NCBI GenBank assembly: GCA_026387805.1
Contig: JAPLKY010000412.1
Span: 1 to 5,549, forward strand
DNA: 5,549 nt
Source of the DNA: Candidatus Krumholzibacteriia bacterium
GTDB lineage: Bacteria; Krumholzibacteriota; Krumholzibacteriia; Krumholzibacteriales; Krumholzibacteriaceae
Direction of reading: 5' to 3'
Part shown: piece after piece, positions 1 through 5,549 of the stretch
Numbering within the stretch: position 1 is the first letter of the stretch
How the letters are laid out: every line of letters starts with the position of its first letter
Notes under the pieces: model-generated
The model's database searches: none
What the model was told of the DNA's origin: nothing
What the model saw: only the letters and a program-made list of their open reading frames with translations
Position numbers and translations under genes: made by a program

Positions 1-13
1 CGGCGATTAAGGG

Positions 14-820
14 TTGGAGACTGAGGAGGCATACCTCACGATATACAAGGGGCTGCCGAAAGGGTACTCTCTCAATGGGGGCAAGTACCGGATCGGTTTC
101 GGCAAGCTCAATCCTGCTCATCCACACACATATCCTTTCATCGAGCCTCCGAGGGTGCTCGCCGCGATGCTCCCCGGGGAAGACGGGTTCAACGACGTGG
201 GAGCCCAAGTCTCCATACTGCTGCCGACCCCGGGGAGCTGGGCCTCGATTCTTTCGGCGGACGTCATCGGCGGCTCTTCGTTCCATCCAGAAGAGACGAA
301 ATCGGCTCCGGGATGGATCGCACGCTGGAGCAATTCGTTTCTCGTCGGGGGAGACGTTCCCGTCGAAATCGGAGCGTCGGCGGCCCGCGGGACGAACAGT
401 GTGCAGTGGAAAACGAAAACCAACGTGTACGGCGTGGACGCCAAGACGAAGATCTCGTTTTCAAGCCAGACACGGGCCGTCATACAAGCGGAGTATTTCT
501 ACAACACCTTTCAAAGCGTCGCCGATTCCGCCTCCGGGCGGACCGCCACGGCACGAAGATCAGGTTTCTACGCTTTCGCCGATTTGAGGTTCCGGCAACG
601 GTACGACGCCGGGGTCATTTACGATACCTTCCAGGCTCCGTTGGATGAGAATCTGACGGACAAAGCCCTCAAGTGCTTCGTCGGTTTTTCGCTCATGGAG
701 GAGACGACTCTGTTTCGCCTGACCTATGAGACATACATGCCCGAGGGATCTTCGGACGTTCATGCCGTCACGTTCCAAGTGCTGTTCAGCATGGGACCAC
801 ACAAGGCACATCAGTTCTGA
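14..820 (+). CDS. Zinc-transport-associated outer-membrane beta-barrel protein, C-terminal part (5' end missing or interrupted)
   Basis: This probably encodes an outer-membrane barrel that helps a divalent metal, most likely zinc, enter the periplasm. Numbering from the TTG at 14, the protein shows FGKLNPAHPH (29-38), LPGEDGFNDVG (53-63) and GWIARWSNSFL (100-110), which I recognise from outer-membrane proteins encoded next to zinc ABC transporters and often annotated 'zinc-regulated outer membrane receptor'. Alternating polar/hydrophobic stretches and a C-terminal Phe (GPHKAHQF) fit a beta-barrel ending in a beta-signal. There is no signal peptide, so residues 1-268 cannot be a whole exported protein. 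The reading frame has a TAA at 8-10, and family-like sequence (ETEEAYLTIY) starts right after it. The TTG is therefore probably not a true start; the gene is likely interrupted by a nonsense change, frameshift or sequencing error. It lies 32 bases upstream of the binding-protein gene on the same strand. TonB dependence is not shown: no plug domain or TonB box is visible. The family call is from memory of motifs. Confidence 0.7.
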   Translation: METEEAYLTIYKGLPKGYSLNGGKYRIGFGKLNPAHPHTYPFIEPPRVLAAMLPGEDGFNDVGAQVSILLPTPGSWASILSADVIGGSSFHPEETKSAPGWIARWSNSFLVGGDVPVEIGASAARGTNSVQWKTKTNVYGVDAKTKISFSSQTRAVIQAEYFYNTFQSVADSASGRTATARRSGFYAFADLRFRQRYDAGVIYDTFQAPLDENLTDKALKCFVGFSLMEETTLFRLTYETYMPEGSSDVHAVTFQVLFSMGPHKAHQF

Positions 821-838
821 GGTATCGGATGCGGCATA

Positions 839-845
839 AAAGGAG
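839..845 (+). promoter_or_regulatory. Ribosome binding site of the metal-binding protein gene
   Basis: AAAGGAG lies 7 bases before the ATG at 853. It falls inside the longer possible reading frame that begins at the ATG at 829, which has no comparable site in front of it. It therefore decides the start at 853 and places the signal peptide at the N-terminus. Confidence 0.8.
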
Positions 846-852
846 TGCTCAT

Positions 853-1743
853 ATGAAGACGTTCTTCATCTCGACGATAGTGGCGATGGTAATCGGAATG
901 ACTCCCTTGCACGCGGCGCCCATCAAAATCGCCGCGTCGATCGCCGATCTCGCGTCGATCGCCTCGAGCATCGGCGGCGACAAGGTGGAGACATTCGCCA
1001 TCGCCAAGAGCACGGCGAATCCTCATTACGTCGAAGTTCTGCCTTCGTACATGATCATGGTCTCGCGGGCCGCGCTCTACCTGAAAGTGGGGCTCGCGCT
1101 CGATCAATGGGCAGATGAGATCATCGACGGGTCCCGGAACGGGCGGCTTCTCGTGGTCGATTGCTCGAGCGGCATTTCAGTGCTCCAGAAGCCGTCCGGG
1201 AAGGTGGATGCCTCCATGGGGGACGTACACCCCGAAGGGAATCCGCACTACTGGCTCGATCCGTCGAACGGGATCGTTATCGCGGGGAACGTGCTCGCCG
1301 CGCTCGAGAAGGCGGATCCCGCCAATCGCGCGTACTACGAAGATAATTTCACGCGCTTCAAGGCTGAGACCGAGGGTCGCGTCGCGGCCTGGAAGGAGAG
1401 GGTGTCGAAGCTTGAGGGGCGGAGAATGCTCGGCTACCACTCGTCATGGGCCTATTTCGCCGCGGCATTCGACCTGACGATCGCCGGAACCGTCGAACCG
1501 CTGCCGGGCATCCCGCCCACCGGGAAGCACCTCGCCGAACTGGTCGACATGATCGAAAAGGACGGCATATCGATACTGATTCAGGAGCCGTACTTTCCCG
1601 ACGCGGCGCCGGGCTTCCTCGCGCGCGAAACGGGCATACGAGTCCTCAAGTTCGCGCCCTCGTGCGACGACGCGAAGCCGGGCTCGTACCTGAGACACTT
1701 CGACGACATCATCGACAAAATAGCCGGGGAGGTGGCCCCATGA
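853..1743 (+). CDS. znuA: Periplasmic metal (probably zinc) ABC transporter substrate-binding protein, ZnuA/TroA family
   Basis: This is a cluster A-I solute-binding protein that would capture Zn2+ (or Mn2+) in the periplasm and deliver it to the adjacent ABC-3 permease. The product is 296 residues, close to the family norm. A signal peptide covers about residues 1-21 (MKTFF, a hydrophobic core, then PLHA), and there is no lipobox, so the protein should be soluble. Putative ligands fall at the family positions: H58 in NPHYVEVLPS, H132 in NPHYWLDP and H196 in GYHSSWAYFA. The fourth ligand is unclear: E245 (IQEPYF) and D272/D273 (PSCDD) are candidates. The GTVEPLPGIPP segment (212-222) and KHLAEL (225-230) are typical of the second lobe. 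The acidic/His-rich loop of many ZnuA proteins is missing; only DVHPEGN (124-130) stands there. An earlier ATG at 829 would add eight residues (MRHKRSAH), but the ribosome site favours 853. The stop overlaps the permease start, so the two are translationally coupled. No Zur-like palindrome was seen in the short upstream gap. Family call is firm; the metal is inferred. Confidence 0.92.
   Translation: MKTFFISTIVAMVIGMTPLHAAPIKIAASIADLASIASSIGGDKVETFAIAKSTANPHYVEVLPSYMIMVSRAALYLKVGLALDQWADEIIDGSRNGRLLVVDCSSGISVLQKPSGKVDASMGDVHPEGNPHYWLDPSNGIVIAGNVLAALEKADPANRAYYEDNFTRFKAETEGRVAAWKERVSKLEGRRMLGYHSSWAYFAAAFDLTIAGTVEPLPGIPPTGKHLAELVDMIEKDGISILIQEPYFPDAAPGFLARETGIRVLKFAPSCDDAKPGSYLRHFDDIIDKIAGEVAP
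1726..1733 (+). promoter_or_regulatory. Ribosome binding site of the permease gene
   Basis: GGGGAGGT lies inside the end of the binding-protein gene, 6 bases before the ATG at 1740 and 9 before the in-frame ATG at 1743. It supports a permease start here rather than further upstream, where the open frame continues but only as out-of-frame sequence within the binding-protein gene. Confidence 0.75.
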
Positions 1744-2567
1744 TGATTCTTCAATACCATTTCGTGCTCAAGGCGCTCGCCCTGTGCCTCATCCTCACCG
1801 GCATCCACACGTACCTCGGGTACCATGTCGTGAGGCGCGGCATCTTTTTCATCGATCTGTCGCTCGCGCAGGTTGCCGCTCTCGGCTCGAGCGTCGGCGT
1901 TCTCCTCGGGTGGGGACATGGATTGCCCGTTCAGAACTACCTCGTATCGCTCGCCTTCACGATGCTCGGAGCCCTCCTGTTCGTGCTCTTTCGCAGGAGC
2001 CACGAACGGATGCCGATCGAGGCTTTGATCGGCATCACCTACGCGGGAGCGATGGCCTTGTCTTTGATCGTCCTCGAGCGTTCCGCGTCGGGGACCGAAG
2101 AGATAAAGGAGATGCTCGCCGGGTCGATCCTTACCGTATCCAATCGGGAGCTCCTGTTCATCGCCGCGCTCTACTCCTGCGTCGGTCTCATCCACTGGAT
2201 CGCGCGGCGGCCGCTGCTCCTCGTGACCGAGAATCCCGGGGAGGCGAAACGGAGAGGGATGCGGCTGTGGTCGTGGGACCTCGTGTTCTACGCCACCTTC
2301 GGTTTCGTCGTGACGTCGTCCGTCAAGGTCGCGGGCGTGCTGCTCGTCTTCGCCTTTCTCATCATACCGGCGGTGGCGGCGACCGTGGCGGTCCGGGGCG
2401 CCGCGCGGAGGATCGTCTTCGGATGGCTCTTCGGCGTCATCGGATGCATCGGAGGACTCGAGCTGTCGCTTCGCCTGGATTGGTCGCCGGCCCCGACGAT
2501 CATCGCCACGTTCCTCGTTCTTCTCGTCGGTACGTGGGGAGTGCGCGGGCGGGCGGGCGTCGACTGA
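1740..2567 (+). CDS. znuB: Metal ABC transporter permease, ABC-3 family (ZnuB/TroC type)
   Basis: This is the inner-membrane channel subunit of a divalent-metal importer, expected to work as a dimer with two ATPase subunits and the binding protein encoded just upstream. The product is 275 residues (274 if the second ATG is used), which is normal for the family. Hydrophobic segments can be seen at roughly 9-30, 35-57, 65-84, 93-112, 137-154, 181-218, 225-246 and 251-268; the 181-218 stretch is long enough for two helices. RRGIFFIDLSLAQVAALG (32-49) is the conserved segment after helix 1, in the variant form that has DLSLAQ where many relatives have DALSHA. SVKVAGVLLVFAFLIIPA (194-211) is the conserved C-terminal segment. 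The start overlaps the stop of the binding-protein gene (ATGA), so the two are surely co-transcribed. No ATPase gene (Walker A/B, ABC signature) follows: the next gene is on the opposite strand. The ATPase must be upstream of the window or elsewhere. The symbol reflects family; the metal has not been shown. Confidence 0.92.
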   Translation: MMILQYHFVLKALALCLILTGIHTYLGYHVVRRGIFFIDLSLAQVAALGSSVGVLLGWGHGLPVQNYLVSLAFTMLGALLFVLFRRSHERMPIEALIGITYAGAMALSLIVLERSASGTEEIKEMLAGSILTVSNRELLFIAALYSCVGLIHWIARRPLLLVTENPGEAKRRGMRLWSWDLVFYATFGFVVTSSVKVAGVLLVFAFLIIPAVAATVAVRGAARRIVFGWLFGVIGCIGGLELSLRLDWSPAPTIIATFLVLLVGTWGVRGRAGVD

Positions 2568-2572
2568 CCGCG

Positions 2573-2600
2573 CCCGAGGCGTCGCGAGAAGCGCCGCGGG
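2573..2600. terminator. GC-rich hairpin between convergent genes, possible bidirectional terminator
   Basis: The arms CCCGAGGCG (2573-2581) and CGCCGCGGG (2592-2600) pair over nine positions with a single A/G mismatch; a T-G wobble at 2582/2591 can extend the stem, leaving an 8-base loop. It begins six bases after the permease stop and ends 16 bases before the stop of the opposing transporter gene. Neither strand has a T-run after the stem, so it does not look like a classical intrinsic terminator. It could still block or stabilise transcript ends from both sides. In DNA this rich in GC, a chance hairpin of this size is possible. Confidence 0.35.
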
Positions 2601-2616
2601 ACGTCGGAAAGGCAGC

Positions 2617-3498
2617 TTACCCCAGCGTCACCATCGCGATGCCCCCCAAGGCGAGAATCGACGCCACGACCTTCCGCGCGGTGAACGGCTCCTTGAGGAA
2701 GATGGACGCGAAGATGAGGACGTAGATCGAGCTCGTCTGGTTGAGGATCGCCGCGGGGCCCGCGAGCGAGTACTTCATTCCCCCGATCCAGAAGATGAGC
2801 GCGAGGTACGAGCCGAGGAGCGTGGCCGGCACGGTGAATTTCCAGCTCCGCGTCGGCCGGAACAGACCGAATATCTCCCGCCGCTCCGGCATGATAAGCG
2901 CGGCGGGGATCATAACGATGAGCGCGCCGATCTGGCGCATCGTCGTCGCCCAGAGAATCGGTGTACGCTCGAGTTCGAGCACAGGCTTCGCGAGCACGAT
3001 GCCGAACGCCACGGTCGTCATCGCGATCACGCCGCAGAGGCTCCCGACAAGAATCTGTCTCGTCGTGGTCCCCCGGGGCGGCTCGTGGCGCGCCGCGATA
3101 AGGACCCCCACGATCACGAGCGCCATCCCCGCCCACTGCCACACCCTGAGCCGCTCCCCGAGCATGATAAAGGCGAAGAACACGATGAAGGGCGCGTAGA
3201 GGCAGTCGACGATCGCCATGATGCCGGCGCCGAGCCGGTTGAGCGCCATGAGAAGAAAGGTGTCCGAGATCGCGATCGCGACGACGCCGCTCGCAAAAAG
3301 GATAAGGTAATCGTGGAGCGGGGCAGGAGCGAATATTTCCTGCCCCGCAAGGATGACCGTCGGCACGAGCAGAATGCTCGAGAATCCCACCCGGAACACA
3401 TTGAGCGCGAACGGGGGAATCGTCTCCCCCGATCGCTTGAGAAAGATTATCGCGGCGGCCCACATGACCGCCGTGAGAAGCGCGTAGAACATTCCCAT
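2617..3498 (-). CDS. EamA family (drug/metabolite transporter superfamily) inner-membrane transporter
   Basis: This is a predicted secondary transporter of the DMT superfamily; members move amino acids, nucleotide-related metabolites or drugs, often outward. The substrate cannot be read from the sequence. The product is 293 residues, the usual size for a ten-helix EamA protein made of two repeats of five helices: repeat one about 1-136, repeat two about 148-292, joined by a polar stretch (HEPPRGTTTRQ, 138-148). Typical marks are AIIFLKR (16-22) in helix 1, ALNRLGAGIMAIV (85-97) leading into helix 4, and the matched ends LGERLRVWQWAG (113-124) and LKEPFTARKVVAS (268-280) of the two halves. The ATG at 3498 has no strong ribosome site and lies only 6 bases after the stop of the peptidase gene, so translation is probably coupled to it. 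Met3 (codon at 3492-3490) is an alternative start. The shared operon suggests, but does not prove, a link to peptide or amino acid use. Confidence 0.9.
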   Translation of the reverse strand: MGMFYALLTAVMWAAAIIFLKRSGETIPPFALNVFRVGFSSILLVPTVILAGQEIFAPAPLHDYLILFASGVVAIAISDTFLLMALNRLGAGIMAIVDCLYAPFIVFFAFIMLGERLRVWQWAGMALVIVGVLIAARHEPPRGTTTRQILVGSLCGVIAMTTVAFGIVLAKPVLELERTPILWATTMRQIGALIVMIPAALIMPERREIFGLFRPTRSWKFTVPATLLGSYLALIFWIGGMKYSLAGPAAILNQTSSIYVLIFASIFLKEPFTARKVVASILALGGIAMVTLG

Positions 3499-3504
3499 GA
3501 AGCT

Positions 3505-5481
3505 CTATCGAACCTTCATTTCGTCGAGCAGCCGCTTCGCCCCGCTCATCTTGTCCATGATGAAGAGGATATAGCGGGAATCGACGTTGATCGAACGCGT
3601 CGTCTCCTTGATAAAGAGGTAGTCGGACGAGATGCTCTCGTAGTTCCCGTCGAACGCCGCGCCGATGCACTCCCCCTTGCCGTTCATGATCGGGCTTCCC
3701 GAGTTTCCGCCCGTGATGTCGCAGGTCGAGAGGAAATCGACCGGCACGTCGCCGAGCGCGGCGTCCTCGTACGCGCCGAAGTCCAGGCTCTCATGAAGCG
3801 CGAGAAGCTCCTTCGGGCAGTCGAACGGATCCTCCCCCGTGTTCTTCTCGACGACGCCGGCGAGGGACGTCATGTATCGGTACGATACGGCGTCCCGCGG
3901 GTTGTACCCTTTCGCCGTTCCGTACGTGAGGCGCATCGTGCCGTTCGCGTCGGGATAGAGATTGCCCCCCTTCCACAGGATGAACGCCTCCATGAGACGC
4001 GGGCTCAGGCGCTGGAGGGCGCCCTGCATGGTCTTGTCCCGGTCCTCGAGCGCCTTCGCTTCCTTGTCGAGCTTCACGGCGAAATCGACGAACGAATCCC
4101 CCGCCTTGAGCAGGTCCTCGCGCGAGAGGTCGAACATCCGAAGCCGCTCTTCAGGCGAGCCGAGCTTCGTGCCCGCGTAGAGCTTGTCGAGCAACGCGTC
4201 GATCTTCTTCTCGGCTTCGGGGCCCTTCGCTCCCTCGAGCGCCGCGTCGACGGTTTCGATCCTTTGATTTTCGGGGAGCTCGATCGCGCGCATGAGGAAA
4301 TACCTGAGCACCCTGCGGTCGACCTGGGGATCGTAGCTCATCTGGATCATCCGGAGAGACTGCTTGAGCCGCGGGACGTCACGATCCTGATAGCCGGGCT
4401 TCCGCTCGATGTCGCTCTTCGTCTTCTCCTCCGTCCAATGGTCGAGCGTGCCGGCCGCGCGCAGCATCTGGCATCCGAAGTTCATCTGGCCGACGATCAT
4501 GTTCTTGTCCCGGTAGCCCTTTTGCTCCTCGTAGAGGGAACCGATCGCGGGCAGAACGTCGCCGTATTTCTTCTTCATGTCGGGGCTCATCTCGAGCCAT
4601 TTGGAGAACGCCTGCTCGGTGTTCCGCTTCTTTTCGAGCGACGTGGCGTAACGTCCCGTCCGTCCGGGGTAGCCGATGATCATGGTGAAATCGTTCTCTT
4701 TTACGCTCTTCGTCGACATGGCGAGATGCACCGCCGGCCGATACGGAACGTTCTCCTTCGCGTACTCGGCCGATTTCCCATCCGGCGCGACGTACGCGCG
4801 GAGGAACGAGAAATCCCCCGTATGGCGGGGCCACATCCAGTTGTCGATGTCGCCGCCGTAGTTGCCGATCGACGCGGGGGGCGCATAGACGATCCGGACG
4901 TCCTTGCTCACGAAATAGGTGAAGAGCTTGTACTGCATACCTTCGAAGAACGAAACGACCCTGCATTCGACGTCTCGCCCTTCCTCGCCGTATTTGACGA
5001 TCTCCTTGATCCGCTTCTCGATCGCGTTGAAGCGCTCGAGATCGCCCATGCTGTCATTGACGGCGGAGAGCACTTTCCGGGTCACGTCCTCGATCGAGAG
5101 GAGCACCGAAGCGCGGTATCCCGGCGCCGGGACCTCCTCCTCGTAGCTCGCCGCGTTGAAACCGTCGACGGTGTAGTTGTGCTCGGCCGTGCTCGTCCGC
5201 TGGAGGGCGCCGAAGGCGACATGGTGGTTCGTGAGGATGAGCCCGTTCGGCGAAACGAACGAGCCGGTGCCCCCCCCGAGGCTCACGATCGCATAGGCGA
5301 CTCCTCCTCCCTTTCCGTCATAGATCTGCTTCGACGAGAGCTGGAGGCCCATCGCCCGCAGATCATTCCAGGAAAGCCTGTCGAGATTGTCGATCGGCCA
5401 CATTCCCTCGTCCGCGACGAGCATCGCGGGAACGGCCATGATGATCGCGGCGCACAGCAGCGCGTTGAGCCTGGCACGCAT
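3505..5481 (-). CDS. S46 family dipeptidyl peptidase, DPP7-like
   Basis: This is a serine exopeptidase that removes dipeptides from the N-terminus of oligopeptides in the periplasm or at the cell surface. The product is 658 residues. A signal peptide (about 1-23, ending AMLVA) precedes DEGMWP, the usual mature start in this family. The chymotrypsin-like triad is visible: H87 in LTNHHVAFGA, D223 in RHTGDFSFLRAY, and S594 in TGGNSGSP. GGDIDNWMWPRH (209-220) is the conserved block near the substrate N-terminus pocket. Position +18 from the serine is Gly612 (AAFDGNYE); from the Porphyromonas gingivalis enzymes, Gly there marks DPP7-type preference for hydrophobic P1 residues, while Arg marks acidic-specific DPP11. 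Characterised members are about 710-720 residues, so this one is roughly 55 shorter, with the loss between the Asp and Ser in the helical region. An upstream in-frame ATG at 5505 would add eight residues, but a strong ribosome site selects 5481. An EamA transporter gene follows after 6 bases. Family is certain; subtype is inferred. Confidence 0.95.
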   Translation of the reverse strand: MRARLNALLCAAIIMAVPAMLVADEGMWPIDNLDRLSWNDLRAMGLQLSSKQIYDGKGGGVAYAIVSLGGGTGSFVSPNGLILTNHHVAFGALQRTSTAEHNYTVDGFNAASYEEEVPAPGYRASVLLSIEDVTRKVLSAVNDSMGDLERFNAIEKRIKEIVKYGEEGRDVECRVVSFFEGMQYKLFTYFVSKDVRIVYAPPASIGNYGGDIDNWMWPRHTGDFSFLRAYVAPDGKSAEYAKENVPYRPAVHLAMSTKSVKENDFTMIIGYPGRTGRYATSLEKKRNTEQAFSKWLEMSPDMKKKYGDVLPAIGSLYEEQKGYRDKNMIVGQMNFGCQMLRAAGTLDHWTEEKTKSDIERKPGYQDRDVPRLKQSLRMIQMSYDPQVDRRVLRYFLMRAIELPENQRIETVDAALEGAKGPEAEKKIDALLDKLYAGTKLGSPEERLRMFDLSREDLLKAGDSFVDFAVKLDKEAKALEDRDKTMQGALQRLSPRLMEAFILWKGGNLYPDANGTMRLTYGTAKGYNPRDAVSYRYMTSLAGVVEKNTGEDPFDCPKELLALHESLDFGAYEDAALGDVPVDFLSTCDITGGNSGSPIMNGKGECIGAAFDGNYESISSDYLFIKETTRSINVDSRYILFIMDKMSGAKRLLDEMKVR

Positions 5482-5487
5482 GAGCGA

Positions 5488-5495
5488 ACCTCCTT
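5488..5495 (-). promoter_or_regulatory. Strong ribosome binding site of the S46 peptidase gene
   Basis: On the minus strand this reads AAGGAGGT, a near-perfect anti-16S match 6 bases before the ATG at 5481. It lies inside the eight-codon extension that would result from the ATG at 5505, so it argues for the shorter protein, whose signal peptide then starts with MRARLN. Confidence 0.85.
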
Positions 5496-5549
5496 CGGAA
5501 TCCATACCTCGAACCGGTCAAGAGGGGGAAATAGTACCACTCCCGGTGG

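Noticed and set aside
829..852. Earlier ATG for the binding protein, adding MRHKRSAH
   Set aside because: The ribosome site AAAGGAG lies downstream of this ATG and fits the ATG at 853.
1581..2195. Minus-strand open frame of 204 codons opposite the binding protein and permease
   Set aside because: It is antisense to two genes with clear family motifs, has low-complexity charged composition and no ribosome site or recognisable domain.
1784..2725. Plus-strand open frame of 313 codons overlapping the permease in another frame
   Set aside because: It is Arg/His-rich and lies inside the permease reading region; its translation matches no family I know.
2288..3670. A 460-codon minus-strand open frame spanning the end of the permease gene, the gap and the whole EamA gene
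   Set aside because: The translation is rich in Arg, His and Asp, with no hydrophobic or family pattern, and it runs out of frame across the well-supported EamA gene. It is a product of GC-rich codon use.
4379..4966. Minus-strand open frame of 195 codons inside the peptidase gene
   Set aside because: It is an alternate frame of the S46 gene, whose catalytic motifs are intact in the other frame.
5516..5536. Promoter-like words upstream of the peptidase gene: TTGACC (minus strand, 5521-5516) and TACTAT (minus strand, 5536-5531)
   Set aside because: TTGACC has no -10 match at the right distance. TACTAT could be a -10 element, but its -35 would lie beyond the window end, so it cannot be judged.
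1..5549. tRNA or rRNA genes, CRISPR repeats, insertion sequences, toxin-antitoxin or defence genes
   Set aside because: I looked on both strands and found no repeat array, transposase, terminal inverted repeats or RNA-gene pattern; almost all bases are used by the five genes described.

Overview
The window is GC-rich, densely coding DNA from a Gram-negative (diderm) bacterium. The evidence is an outer-membrane beta-barrel protein, a periplasmic binding protein with a cleavable signal peptide, and an S46-family dipeptidyl peptidase. S46 peptidases are known from Bacteroidetes, some Gammaproteobacteria and a range of poorly cultured diderm phyla. The GC-rich codon use fits one of the latter or a proteobacterium better than a typical low-GC Bacteroidetes, but the sequence does not settle the taxonomy. 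No RNA gene, mobile element, CRISPR array or long non-coding stretch was seen.

Left half, plus strand (about 1-2567): a tightly packed metal-uptake cluster. It holds the C-terminal part of an outer-membrane beta-barrel protein of a type found with zinc ABC transporters (to 820), then a ZnuA/TroA-type metal-binding protein (853-1743), then an ABC-3 family (ZnuB/TroC-type) permease (1740-2567) whose start overlaps the binding-protein stop. Together these would carry a divalent metal, most likely zinc, across the outer membrane, periplasm and inner membrane. The ATPase needed to power the permease is not in the window. The outer-membrane gene has lost its signal peptide and N-terminal strands here: an in-frame TAA lies at 8-10, immediately before recognisable family sequence, so the gene may be interrupted or the sequence may contain an error.

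Right half, minus strand (5481-2617): an S46 dipeptidyl peptidase (5481-3505) with a signal peptide, a complete His/Asp/Ser triad and the glycine at the specificity position that marks DPP7-like enzymes. It is followed after 6 bases by a ten-helix EamA/DMT-superfamily transporter (3498-2617). The two look like one transcription unit. This unit converges on the metal cluster, and the 49-base gap between them (2568-2616) contains a GC-rich hairpin.

I see no clearly novel multi-gene system. The points most worth a second look are the apparent break at the start of the outer-membrane gene, the missing ATPase, the atypical metal site of the binding protein, and the shortened peptidase coupled to a transporter.
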